Shown: piece by piece, positions 11,168 to 23,747 of the stretch | How positions within the stretch are numbered: position 1 is the stretch's first letter | Layout: every line of letters starts with the position of its first letter | Origin: Acytostelium subglobosum LB1 | Taxonomy: Eukaryota; Evosea; Eumycetozoa; Acytosteliales; Acytosteliaceae | Length of the DNA stretch: 64,000 nucleotides | Direction: 5' to 3' | NCBI RefSeq assembly: GCF_000787575.1 | Contig: NW_012236510.1 | Location: 186,001 to 250,000, forward strand | Translations under genes and position numbers: made by a program | Notes under the pieces: generated by a model | What the model saw: the letters and a program-made list of their open reading frames with translations, nothing else | Database searches by the model: none | What the model was told of the DNA's origin: nothing

Positions 11168-11822
11168 ATGTCAAGAGATGAATTCATTTCAATGGTGGAT
11201 GAATACAATAAGTTATGGCCCAATCACAAGTTAATGATAAGCATAGTAATATTAGAGTTGATATTCGTTATTGCTTGTATTGTTGCAACTACATACCTAT
11301 TCAGAGTTATTCACTCTGATATTGGATTCATTGTACTAGGTGTCGAGATTACAATAGTGCTAATCATTACAGCAATCATACTTGTAATTGATCATAAAGT
11401 ATGTTACATGTGTCTATTCGAATTCATTCAATCAATCAATCAACCCAATCATGCTTATATTCATACACACTTACTTCATAGGCTGTTAAGAGGATGTTGA
11501 ACAAGTGTGATGAGTACACTGAGAAGTATAGAGCAATAGGATTGCAATTTGAGTTGGTCAAGAAGAGAAGATATAACTACAGTGTACTAAGGGTAGTGTA
11601 ATCATCTTTGATCTATATTGTTAATGTTACTAACTTTTATCAAACATCCAATCATTCAATCAAACAATCATATAGATCTATATTCATGCACATGATCAAC
11701 CCAGAGGCCAACAACCACAAGATCTGGAATACCAGGAACAGATGGCAACTAGCAACACACCATTGTTAGGACATAACAAGGGTCATCAACAACCAGGTTA
11801 TGTTAGTTTGGATATAATGTAA
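11168..11822 (+). CDS. Two-TM membrane protein, probably truncated at its 5' end; paralogue of the next gene
   Basis: Exons 11168-11398, 11482-11592 and 11676-11822 join in phase 0 (162 residues from the first ATG). There are two long hydrophobic segments (MISIVILELIFVIACIVATT and IGFIVLGVEITIVLIITAII), then a basic cytoplasmic-type tail AVKRMLNKCDEYTEKY and a hydrophilic C-terminus ending SLDIM. It aligns along its length, including both intron positions, with the gene at 11952-12573. Similarity also extends upstream of the ATG, back to about 11139 (AWSGIDEIRQY against YDEEELNHY), which suggests that about 28 N-terminal residues are lost. Family unknown. Confidence 0.65.
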
Positions 11823-11951
11823 TGTCATCCATACATTCACTACTCTATTGATTGAATGATCATCAAAATTGATGAACAGACTTTACACACAAGTTATTAC
11901 TATTCAATGTATAAACAGATAGATAAATAGATAATTAGGAGACAAATAACA

Positions 11952-12573
11952 ATGTTGAAGAGGACAAGGACGTGTACAACTTTATCAGAAGGTTTGTTGT
12001 TTAGAAAGTTCATAGCATTTTATGATGAAGAGGAGTTGAATCATTATTTATCAAGAAATGAATATAATACTATTGTTGATTTATTCAATGAGCAATACCC
12101 AAACAAACTCAAAAAAATTCTAATGTCATTATATCTTATAATATTATTACTTGGCATTGCTGGTATAATTGTATTATTTAAACTTGGCTCGGATATTGGT
12201 GGACCTCTAATTTTAATACTTTTATCATTTGCAGTTACACCAATATTTATTTTAATAATTATAAATAAGAGAGTAAGTTAATATATATTATTATGGTATA
12301 GGAATTATTCATAATTATTTAACTAACTTAATATGAATTTATCATGATTAAGGCCCTGAAAAGAATGTATAATTTGTCATCCGAACTTACTGAAAGGTAT
12401 AAAGACAGAGGTGTTCGTACCTATGTGGCCACATTCAGTGGAACATGTACATTTGAGTTTGAAAAGGTTTGGATTATCGACTGATTAATCAAGATATATG
12501 ATCAAGATATATACTCACCCAATCTTTGATCAAACAATTTCAGATCGTTATACACACTGAACATGGAGTCTAG
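11952..12573 (+). CDS. Two-TM membrane protein, tandem paralogue
   Basis: Exons 11952-12272, 12353-12466 and 12544-12573; 154 residues. The N-terminus carries DEEELNHYLSRNEYNTIV before two hydrophobic segments and the tail ALKRMYNLSSELTERYKD. I chose the third exon over read-through to a stop at 12484 because IVIHTEHG aligns with IYIHAHDQ of the neighbouring copy, at the same intron position. Compared with that copy the C-terminus is short. The amino-acid divergence is considerable, so the duplication is not recent. I do not recognise the family; topology predicts both ends on the same side of the membrane. Confidence 0.7.
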
Positions 12574-12633
12574 GGACTAAGCCCAACAAATATAATAGGT
12601 TTTTGATCAATCAATCAAGGAATCGACTTAACT

Positions 12634-15600
12634 TTATTGATTGATTATTGATAAAAGTGAGTGAACTATTTGTACAAAGGTTGGTCGACTTGCTGGATCA
12701 TTGTGCCAACATGATTCGATTAGAGAACGATAGGATGGATGACAGTCGATGGGTATGTTTGGACGCTCTCCAGCGATCACCTTGTCCTCAATGACATACA
12801 TGAATGCACCTTGATCACCAAAGAATTCGCCACACGTGAACAACTCCCAGAGTATCACGCCAAATGCATAGACGTCGTTGGCGAGCGTCGACTCGCCGCC
12901 CTTGATCACCTCGGGCGCCAGCCATATCGGGTTGGTCACGACCTTCTTGGCGATTGAGTATTGTGCACCAGAGAGTCCAAAGTCTGATACCTTGGCCACA
13001 AGCTGCGGTCGTCCAGGTGTTTGATCGCGAGACAATAATACGTTGGGCGTTTTTAAGTCGCGATGTACAACGGGTGGCTTGAGGCTGTGAAGGTGCTCCA
13101 TTCCACGCGCAATGTCAAGTGCCAGCGATAGACAGAGCGACCAGTCGATACGCGCTTCCTTGGCCTGGCCGCGTTGCTTGGCCAAGTACTTGTGAAGGTC
13201 GCCATCGGTAAGATACTCTGTCATGATACTCAATGGCTCCACGCAGAGTCCATGCATGCGGACAATGTTTGGATGATCGATCGCACTCATCAGCCAGCAT
13301 TCTCTTCGGAACTCGCCAAAGGTCTTGGAGAGGTCTTCATGACTGACCTCCTCTTCGTCCACAACAGTGTTGAGTACCTTGCAAGCTACAGTCTCTCCTC
13401 GATACTGTCCACGGTATACCTTGGCCGTGGCGCCCTCGCCTATAATCACTCCTTGCGCTATGATTGCCTCGACGTCTTGTTTTGATATCTGTGTGCTGGG
13501 AGTCTGTGACATGGAGAGGTCTGGCACCAACTGGTCTGTACGCACCTTTGTGTTGGAGTGACCGCAGACCATTGTCGTGCGTCCATCAAGCATGGCACGC
13601 TCACATTCGTCCAGACCAAAGTGGAAGGACTTGGATACGTTGCCATCCTGTAGACAATGGGTGCAAGGGATGATGACCTTGACCAATGCGCCTTTGAAAG
13701 CATGCTCGAGCAGTGATTGAATGGTCTCGATCATGACGCGTATAATGTCAGCAATGGCGCCAACTGCTATACCTCTGACCGTGAACCTGATCGACCTCTG
13801 TGCATGGTCCAACTCGAGTTGAACGTAATGATCGTCTTTGCTCACAATGATGCCATCGCGCCAGTAAAGCTTGGGCTGTGCTTGAGTAATGTACAACATT
13901 CTGACCATCAATCGCGAGAACAGTCCTGATGGGATAAAGTCCATCTGATAGATGCGTCCATACTGTGTGGGCAACTGTCTGATTAATGATGTCTTGATGT
14001 CCTGTGGGCAGTCGCGTGGCAGCATTGCGGGGATGAGACTCTGTGCTTTGTCGGATTTGGCATCCGTGCCCAACATGTTGAAGGCCACGTCAAAGCGCTC
14101 GAGTAGCTTGAGCAGATGTGGATGGAGCTCGCTTGGGTAGGTCGGAGGCTTCCAAATGTGCGCGAGATCTTTGTGCTGGATGATACCATTGTTGGCAAAC
14201 GAGCACTTGGACGTCACGATCGTGGCCAGTAGATTGGTTATCCATTGCGGGTCCAAGATCAGCATGTCCTTGAGTATGTTCTCTTTGGGAAAGTGCACGA
14301 TAGCACCCATCAGATGCAAGAACGACACGGCACGATCCAGTTCCTTGCTGTCGGCAATGCATGCCAGTGTGCCCAAACGGACCACCTCGCTCCAGGGCAT
14401 GGTCGGGATGGCACGCTTACTTCGCTCCTCTAGCAACAGCTTCTCGAGCTTGAGGTAGGTGGTTGGGAACTGCTCGCCCATCGTTGGTTGGGCCATGGCC
14501 AGCTCCTCGATGAAGCTGCTTAGCGAGCCGACACCCTTGCCACTGCGGCAGCTCACCAACGCAACAGCCTTGACACTGCACTTGCTCGACGTCGATATGT
14601 ACTTGGTCTCCATTTGCTGTTTGATCGCCTTTGCCTTTGACTCGCTGAGGCTGTCCAAGTGCGTGCCGACAATGACCACGGGCGACTTAGGCGCGTGAGT
14701 CCTGATCGATTGCAGCCAAAAATCGACGCGTGATTCCTCCGCCGGCTTGCTGGCATCCCAGAGCAAGAGATAGATTGATCGCTCCGACAGGAAGAACTGA
14801 TGAGTGGAGTAGTAGATCTCCTGCCCGGCAAAGTCCAGTGTGGTGAGCGTGATCGCCTCTGGTGGAGCGTCATCGTTGCCCGCGCCATCCCCCTTTGATG
14901 CCGATGTCTTGACCATGGACAACATCTTCTCCTTGATGTTCATGGACTTGTTCAATCGCCACTGATCCACTGTTATGCCATCGGTCGAAACGTTCATCTG
15001 CGACGATATCTCTTTGGCCGCCTTCTTATTGCGCAGCACCTTGAGTAGAGTTGTCTTGCCTACGTTCTCTTGGCCCACGACCAGCAGCTTCATCTTGTAC
15101 AGTCGCTCATTGCCCTTGACCAAGTCGCGCAAGTACTCCACTGTGGCGCGCGCACCTTGGTGCACAATCTCACGTGGTGGTGTTGTGATGGGATTGTAGT
15201 CCAGCTCCAGTGCGATCAGATTGTCAAGTCGCGACATGATTATCGGCAGCACACTTATTTTGTTACGACGGATGTTCAGACGAGTGAGCTCGGGTAGCAG
15301 GCCGATGGTGGACGGGAGCTCGCTCAGACAGTTGTCCGACATGAACAACTCTTTGAGCTGCGGGAACTGCGCCAAGTCGAATGGCAGGGTCTCCAAGCGA
15401 TTGTTGGAGATGTCGAGCTTGGACAGCAGGGGCAGATGGGGAAGCACTATCGATGTCATCTTGTTCATGCTCACCTCGCTGGCGTACAAGACTTTGAGTG
15501 AGGGCAGTGGACACTGGATGACCAGCTTCTCAAGGTTCGTGCATTTTGTGATTGTGAGCTGTTCAAGCTTGGGGAACATTGTGCCATGATTCATCCCTTC

Positions 15601-17743
15601 AGGGCCAGCAACTACCTGCGGCGCCTCAATCACTAATGAGAACAGTGAAGAGTTGTACGCCACGTCCAGTGATTTGAGCATGGACAGGTGATTGGACAAT
15701 GCTGCGCAGGGTATGTGTGTGAGGTTGTTGTAAGACAGATCGAGGAAGGTCAGGGATGCGGGGAAGTAGTGTACCGAGTTGTCTGACAATCCATTGATCT
15801 GGTTCTTCTGAAGGCTGAGTGATTGAAGCTGTTTGAGGTTGGCCAGAGCCAGCGGCACAGTCTTAAGATAGTTCTCGCGCAATGATACATTGACCAAGTT
15901 GTGGAAGCACACCACGGTTGGCGACAGGAAGTATATTGACTCGTCGACCAGGTCCAGTCTGGGTTGGTCTGGCTTGGTGCTAGTGAGTGATCTTTGATCA
16001 TATCTGTTGAGGCGCGTCGACCACTTTGAAGTCGAGTAGTGGCCGCTTGGCTGCAGTGGCTCAGGATGTGGGGCCGAGCGATACAGGTTGAATTTGGGAC
16101 ATGCCTTGACCAGCATGTCATGGGTCAGCGCATCAGGCTGTAGTGCGCCAAAGTAGTCCATCACCAACAATAGATGATACTCATGGATCTCGAATGCCGT
16201 GGGGAACTCCAATGCAAGCTGCCAGATAATGTTGAGGAATGGGAGGAACAAGTCCTCCATGCTGCACGTCCATGCTGCGCCATGATGACTGAGCCATTCG
16301 GTGCGCAGTAAGTCGAGGAATCCCTTGATAGTACGTGTCTCTGGCTCGATCATTATGCGTATCATTGATTGAATGAATGGCACTGACTTTATATGATCGC
16401 CAGTCACGATGGCCACGTCGCTGCCACTCGACAAACCTGTGATTATCGGATTGATCAGTCTCCAAGCAGACGAAGATGATTGAATGGATGCTTGAGGGTC
16501 CAAGTACTGTGATCCTGTGTCTGTGCCAGTGTCAGTCGTTTGACCCTCTGGCTTTGGTCCAAGTTGGAATATGATTGAGTTGAGCTTGGTTCCAGGACCT
16601 GATCCTGGCCCAGATATTGGTCCAGACCCAGATCCAGACGATGAAAGTAGTTTGGCCTTTGTGATTGGATATATGTAGTCAAAGTTGTAACGATGGAACA
16701 CTGGTGTGTGTGTGGCGGTGTAGTCCATCGCATCTTTGAATGATTGGAGCACGGGGCCAGGAGTGTAGAGTGGGAATCCAAAGTGTAGCCTACGACTGTT
16801 CTTAAATTGTACAAAGTATATGATGCGCTTCTGGCTCTGGCTCTCCTTGGATGACTCCTCCTCCCATTCGGACACCAGTCGCAAATGTATCTGAAGACAT
16901 TTTCCACCATTACGATCACTGGCAAGTTCATAAGGCATGTAGATCAATCTTGAACCAGTGATCCATAGTTCTCCATTTTGAAAGTCGTAAGGATGTCTGT
17001 ACACAAGATGGTCTACCACGTAAACATTGTCAATCACACGCTCCACCACCTCACCATCCATCGTTCGCAATGGTAGTGGCTCGTTCTCGAGATCCTTGAG
17101 TCTGTGAAGCTGGGGAGTTGGGGTGTGGGGGTGGGGTTAGGCTGGGATCATTCCAGTGGGTGGTCCATGAATCATCGATCACTTACGACAAGGTAGTCGA
17201 GGATGTTTGTGATGAAGTCACATGTAATATCGATTGATTGCTTGTTGACTGCATCAGACACAAGGAGATATGGCGCAACCAATTTGGACATGTTGATGAG
17301 GAAGTTTGGATCACGATCACGACGACATCTAACCAATGAGTTTAGAAACAATAAGATCTGTCTTATTTTTATCATATTTGGTGTAGTATCTATACGACTG
17401 AATAGATAACAATCAAGTGATGACTTTGTTACATCCTCCACACTTTTACACTTTAACAGTCTCTGTGAAAGATCAGAGTTGACACATGCAATCCTCTTCA
17501 ATTGTTCAAGCATTACATTGATGCCACGTGATTGTATTGTTGTTGTTGCGCCTCCATTATTGAACCAAGCCAATATCTCAGCAGATGCTATTCATTCATT
17601 CATTTATTCATTGAGTGAGTTAGTGATTGAGTATGTTTGAGTTATTATTGGATACTAGGCTACTTACATGTGGCAACCTGTGCTTGATTGATCAATTGAG
17701 GTATTAACAAGGTTAATGTACCACTATCTTGTTGAGGCTCCAT
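12634..17743 (-). CDS. Roco family kinase: GRAM-like, LRR, Roc GTPase, COR and protein kinase domains
   Basis: Exons 17743-17668, 17587-17187 and 17109-12634 join in frame to 1650 residues. Order: helical N-terminus (about 1-160); PH-GRAM-like module (about 175-300, LWITGSRLIYMPYE); low-complexity linker; leucine-rich repeats (about 560-800); Roc GTPase with P-loop GQENVGKTT near 836, DFAGQE and GTHLD; COR (about 1030-1340); and a TKL-type kinase with GEGATAKVY near 1385, VACK, HRDLKTPN near 1510 and SDFGLSG. All catalytic residues are present. Known of the family: Roco proteins, including LRRK2, couple GTP binding to kinase output; Dictyostelium has eleven. Length and domain order are most like QkgA, but I cannot assign orthology. 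No WD40 or RasGEF tail is present. Confidence 0.93.
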
Positions 17744-18325
17744 TGTATTATATATCTGTGTAAGTAATGTTACATAATTTCAATGAATGAGCACTAGTTG
17801 AGACGTCATCTTTTTCGTCAGGATGCAAAAAAGTATCCAAACGTCACAACACGAGTTGTGCTAAGTCATCATCAATGTTTGCCTCACTGTGTCAACGACA
17901 CAATGATTATAGTTTGAAGTTCGAATATAACCTAAACTTGTTTGTTCACTTACTTACTTCCTAAACTATGAATTTAAAAGTTTACTTGTTTGGTGATTGA
18001 TGATCAACCTGAATGATAATCATTACTATTTATGTGTTTTGATTTGATTGGATCAAACACCGAATGAATCTCGCAACAAAGGTCGCGCAATGGTTCACCC
18101 CAAAACGGGCAGAAACCAAACCTTGTCAAAGGTACGTCACACACGCACACCAAACTCGGACACTCACTTAATTAACATCTTTCATTCATCCGATCTCTAA
18201 CTCTCGTTCACTTCATCATCAATCAATCAATCAACAAATAATATTATTATAACAATAAATCAAAGATAGAGATAGAGATAGATAGAAGTACAGAGTCATA
18301 GTACATCGAGGCAAGACATTAAACA
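17744..18325. other. Divergent promoter region
   Basis: About 580 bases between the start codons of the Roco kinase (minus) and the J-domain gene (plus), so it should hold both promoters. It is AT-rich, with a TCAATCAATCAATC run, ATTATTATAAC and GATAGAGATAGAGATAG repeats just upstream of the plus-strand ATG. No gene was seen. Confidence 0.5.
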
Positions 18326-20323
18326 ATGGAGCTGCCATCGCCCTACGAGATATTGGGCATTGAGAAGACGGATAACCAGCAGGAGATTAAACAAGCCTAC
18401 CGAACAATGGCACTCAAGTTCCATCCAGATAAGAACCCATCTGCTGGTGATAAGGTATGTTTGTTGTTGTTGCTGTTGATTGATTGATTGGACGAGATAC
18501 TTACACGCGTGTGTAATCAGTTCCAAGAGATAAACAAAGCCTATCAAATACTATCGAATGAAGACTCTAAACTATTCTTTGACTCGTTTGGTTATGAAGG
18601 TTTGATACTTAACGAGAAACTCAACTCAAAGGGCGAGTACAACCTTATGGAATGGCTCATATCACTGGCGTTCATAGCTATATCAATCATATTAGATTAC
18701 TTCCTTGGCATATATACTGAATGGTATGTTATGTCAATCGTTCAATCAATCAATCAATCACAATCAAACTAACATCATCATCATTATCACAACATAGGAT
18801 ATTCGCATCGATATTCACACTCTACTTTATATACCTGACGAAACGATCACCGGAACTATCATTCTTCTTATTTATCATCATCACCAACCTGATATTATAC
18901 TTCATATTGCCTACAAAGGTGCTGCCGACCATCACCAATATAGTGATCTATGGCATTGTCTTGTTGTGGCCCAACATCTCCAAGAAGAACTCATCCATTA
19001 CCATCACTATATGGATAGCTATCATTGCCTTTGACCTATGGCGAGGCATTCGATTCGAACATTGGATCTGGCGATTCCTCAGTCTCAACATCATCATCTT
19101 TGGCAGTATAATCCTAATGCTCATGGGCATCTATGTTCTAAAGAAGCCAGAGACAGGTGTATGTATAGTCGTCCATCCTTCATTCAATCACTCGCTCACT
19201 CACAATCAATCAATCAACAGCCTGCCGTATACTCTACCATCTTCAATCTAGTTATGGGCGTACTAAAGAAGAACATCATGACGTTGATATTTGGATTGTT
19301 CTGGGGACCAGTCTGGTTATTAGACTACTTCTTTGACAGAAGGATCGAATGGCTCATCCCAACAGTTATATTCATTATTAAGGTATGATCAATCAATCAA
19401 TCACATTGGACTGATCACTCACTCACTCACTCGTCCACTCAATCACTCCACTCGATCAGCTCATTGTATTCGATGGCAAGTTAAAGATATTGATACCGAT
19501 GATGATATCAACAGCGGTGGTTTACTACTTTGTTCCAGGGACGCTATATCACTTTGCTTCAAACTACATTATTCATCTGCTATCACATCTGTTGGTTTAT
19601 AAACTAAACATTGTGTTGGCCGAGAGGATCGATGATGATGCTGGACCCGAAGATAGACTGTCGTTGCAGAGGCCGCTTGGACAATTGGTCATGGGAATCA
19701 TCTTCCTGGGCATTCAATACATGTTGGACTACAGCACAGAGAATTGGCGACTACTTGGCTCCATGTCACTGGGCTACTCATTCATTCTTATGATCGAACT
19801 CTACTTCTTCTCCTTCTCCATCAAGAGCTCAGAGGAGGAGGAGCTTCTAGCTCAACATCATCAACATTCGCATCAGCATCAACAGCATCAGCAACAACCG
19901 AAACAACAGAAAAAACAAAAGCAGCAACAGCAACAACAACAGCAACAACAACAACAACAACAACAACAGACACTGCCAGAATTTGTACTTGGACCATACA
20001 ATTTGTTTAAATCTCCAAACTCATCATCAACGTCCTCCTCTTCCTCACCTTCTTCTGTAAATATGACAAATGCAGCCAATACATCTGCACATGCCGAACA
20101 GCCCACTGGCATGACGATCAATAGACGATCGACGCCAAGCAGTGCCATGGACAAACGATGTCAAACATGCTTCAAGTCAGCCAATCTAAAGAAGTGTGGA
20201 AGATGCCAACAGGTCTTCTATTGTTCAAAGGAATGTCAGATCAAGAACTGGAACTTCCACAAGTCCATCTGCTCAGGCTTCTCGCCACAACAACATCAAT
20301 CGTCTGTTGATCAAATTGATTGA
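18326..20323 (+). CDS. J-domain, multi-TM and MYND zinc-finger protein
   Basis: Five exons: 18326-18454, 18521-18723, 18798-19158, 19221-19382 and 19460-20323; 572 residues, all junctions in frame. Residues 5-70 are a J domain with HPD at 33-35. A central region of roughly eight or more hydrophobic segments (about 85-400) follows, then a His/Gln run (about 430-460). A C-terminal MYND finger lies at about 519-556, with spacing C-x2-C-x8-C-x2-C-x5-C-x3-C-x7-H-x3-C. J domains recruit Hsp70; MYND fingers bind short proline-containing peptides. The likely place is the ER or another endomembrane with both soluble modules cytosolic, which is inference. The combination is unusual. Confidence 0.85.
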
Positions 20324-20447
20324 TTGATTGATTGATTGGTTGGCAAGTGTCTGGCAATAAACTCTCGCATCGCACCTGGCACTCTCGCCATCTTCTTCCC
20401 TCACTCGGATGAATGATTGATTGATTGATTGTTTCGTTTATTCGTCT

Positions 20448-23146
20448 TTAATTCTGCTTCTTTGACGCTGATGGCTTCTTGCTTGGCGCGGCATTGCTTG
20501 CGTCTAGAATGTTCTTGAAGATGGTGGCTTGCTCGGACGACAGTGGGATACCCTTGTCGCGCAGCTCGTCCATCATTCTGTTCATTCTCTCTGAGACCCT
20601 CCTCTCGACGCGCTCGGTGAAGTGCTTGGTCTTATTTACATAGTAGTTGAACTTCTGCAGAGGTGGCGAGCTCGACACGGCCTCGTTGACAATCTCGCGA
20701 ATGCCACGCGAGATACCAGACTGCGTGCGCACCTTGTTGCCGTACAGCTTCTTCATGTGTGGATGCTCGACGTACTTGACGAACAGGAAGTTGGCCACGT
20801 GCGACGAGATCGTCAGGACAAACATTGTGAAGCTGCCAGAGATCAGTGACAGGCCGTAGTAGCCGGCAAAGCCTGTGACCGAGTCGGGGTTGTTGAGGAA
20901 ACGGTAGATACCGGTGTAGTAGAGTGTCGATGGCACCTCGTCGATGAAGAAGTCGCCGTAGAACCAACCAAAGCTGCCCAGCACCTCAAAGGTGGACAGC
21001 GACGACCAGGCATTGAGCAGAATCAACAAGACTCCAGCGATCTGTCTCCAGAATGAGCTGCCAAAGAAGTCCAAGTCAATCTCAGCGACCTTGAAGAAGC
21101 AGCATGTGAACGAGAGATGAGTCATGATCAAGACTAAGTTGTAGATGCTATTGATTGATTGATTGAGAGTGTTAGTAAGTGCGCGCGAACATGGGACTGA
21201 GTAAACATACCTCTTCCAGTTCTCGAATGCAGTGTGACTGTCGAGGTTGAGTTGAGCAAATTTGTTGGTCCACCATTGGTCGTGACCTTGGAGATGGAGC
21301 ACCATGCCCAGGCCAAAGGAAAGGATGAGACGCCAGAAGACGGCCTGGACGACGTAGAACCAGAGGGGCAGGTTGATGAGATTGAACGCCAGGGTGTAGG
21401 CGATGATGAGCAGTGTGAACAGATCGCCCGAGCGCAGGAAGAAGAAGTTCTTGACGACGATGAGGTCGTGGCGGAAGTAGGACGACACCTTCTCCTTACG
21501 GATGAATGGATCCTCGACAATGTCTGGGTAGGTCTTCTGGATGTGTGGGTCCTCCACCAACACCAAGAACAACATCTGACAGAAGTGAGCAAACAGACTG
21601 ACGTACAACACCACGTAGTTCTGGGAGATAAGACTGGCGCCATAATAGAACGTGTATCCAATCGTGTACATTGGATGTGGGGAGATGGAGAACACACGAT
21701 CAAATGTAAGCTTCTGCTCTACCAAGAAGAAGAAGTCGCCCCAGTCTAATGTGATGGTTAAAGTTAGTGATTGATTGATTGATTGAATGAGGCAGGTTAC
21801 TGAGTACATACACCAGGCAAAGTCTTTGACGACACGGTAGGCATCGGTCTTGGCCCAGAAGGTGAAGATGCAGAGTACGGCACCAATGATGTAGATTGGG
21901 ATGATGGTCCAGTTGGCATCGGATGGGAACTCATAGTAACGCAAGGCAAACACGATGTATGTCACCAGATCATTGGCCAGAACAATGTCTACAACATGTC
22001 TGAATGCAATCCATGAATTATAATCAGCTGGTATTTTCTGGATAAGTTGATGGATTGATTGATTGATTGATTGAGTGAGTATGATTGTGTGATGATCCAT
22101 GGCCGCGCCATTAAGTTCCATTACAATAACATACATCATAATCATAGTCATCTCCCATACCAGATGAGCAGAAGTCCTTGAGCACCTTGTAGAGTGGACT
22201 GTTTGGATTGATTGATTTGAACAGCTTTGTCAAGAATTGATACTTTGATTGGTAGTAGAGGATCAGACCCAGGCCAATGTTATAGCCAAACCTCCAGAAC
22301 ATGAACCAAACAATGAAGAACTATTCATGGAGTGGATGGATGGATTAGTATGGTGCCATGATGGCTGAGCTTGAAGTTGAATACATACCCAACCTGGCAA
22401 GTTGAACAAAAGCAACAGTATATTGAGCAGAGAGGCATTCTTGGCATAATCAAAGAATGTCCACTGGGAGAATGGATGAAGAGTAAGAGGATTCTTTGTA
22501 AATGGAACGGGGAATCCTAGATGATTGATTGAGTGATTGAGTGATTGGAATAGTTCCAGTGATTGATTGAATGAGTTAGATGATGTCGCCACATGGACAC
22601 ACGCACCCAGTCTGACTGGCTGTAGTACTTACTCGTTCCATCAGAACACACACCGGTCAGTCTCTTATCCCTCTGCTTCTTCTCGTGTTGACCAGAGGTG
22701 GACTCTGACTCAGAGTCGGATGAGAACATGACAAGGTTGGCCATGAGTTTGGGTACGTGATTGACATTAACATTTGGTGCACCAATATCATCGCTTTCAT
22801 CATCCTGTTGTTGTGACTTTAGTCCACTGCCACTGCCCCTGAATGATGGACCCTTCTTCAACAATCTTGGTGGCTGTGGCGCTGACTCCATCTCACTATC
22901 ACTGCTATAAGCTGACTTTCTATCCTCCATCACCTGACTTCTCAACTTTAACAATGCTGCAGTACGTTCCTGATCTTCTTGTTCTTGTTCCTCTTCCTCT
23001 TGTTCTTGTTCTTGTTCATTTACAATCTCATCCTCTTCTGATGTATGAACTATTTGTTGTTGTTGTTGTTGTGTCTTTTCGCCATCCTCCTGTTGTTGAT
23101 CGACTACAGGAGTTGAACTATCAACCAAACTATCAGAAGACATCAT
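20448..23146 (-). CDS. Phosphatidylethanolamine N-methyltransferase, Cho2 type
   Basis: Six exons: 23146-22633, 22516-22389, 22320-22135, 22037-21812, 21745-21211 and 21147-20448; 762 residues. The first 170 residues are acidic and low complexity (Glu/Gln/Ser), followed by a membrane protein with about ten TM segments. Two methyltransferase halves are visible: PHPMYTIGYTFYYG with VEDPHIQKTY, and GFAGYYGLSLISGS with VEHPHMKKLYG. The spliced codon at 21812/21745 creates AWYWGDFFF, typical of Cho2. Fungal Cho2 catalyses the first methylation of phosphatidylethanolamine with S-adenosylmethionine in the ER on the way to phosphatidylcholine. It is somewhat shorter than the yeast enzyme. The tail is Ser/Lys-rich. 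Confidence 0.88.
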
Positions 23147-23747
23147 CTGTCTCTATCTATATTACTATTATTATTGTTATTACTACACTAACTTGAAGAA
23201 TGAATGATTGAGTGTATGATAAGATGTAGATGACACCAAGTTGCTTGCTTCCTTGACTGCTTTGCAAATAAGAATGAATTGATGAATGAATGAATAAGAC
23301 GAGACCTTTTGGCCCAATGAACGAAGCGTCGAACCAGACAGAGCAAAGACCACGCAGAGTTGTGTTCTAAACTCACATCAAAACATAAATAAAAATCAAC
23401 TGTTGTTGTCCAAATGAGTCATAATCACTCCAGCACCAACAGGGGGCAAAGGTATTAGCGTGGGATTTCCCACCTGCACTGTCAAGCATGCACATCACCA
23501 TCAATCTCCAAACTAGTCAATTCAAGTTCAAGTTATGACACATTCAATGTGTAACATGTCAATGATTGAATGAAGAGAGAGAAGAGATATAAGTGGATGA
23601 TGTAGTTGGGGAAGGGAAGCTTTATAATTACAGAGTTGTTGTGTTGGGATTGAACGTGGTAATGGGATGGATAGATTGGCGGAGTAATGTGTGTTGATGA
23701 TCAATGGTGTAGTATAGTACAACTGACAGACATGACTACCTCTATGG
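23147..23747. other. Intergenic region, nothing recognised
   Basis: About 600 bases between two minus-strand genes: the Cho2-like start (23146) and the PP2C stop (23748). It is AT-rich near 23146 with TTATTATTATTG tracts, presumably the Cho2 promoter. There are no open frames with family features. Confidence 0.4.

Noticed and set aside
12353-12484. Reading through to TGA at 12482-12484 in the second two-TM gene
   Set aside because: A GT donor at 12467 and acceptor at 12543 give a C-terminus aligning with the tandem copy at the same intron position.
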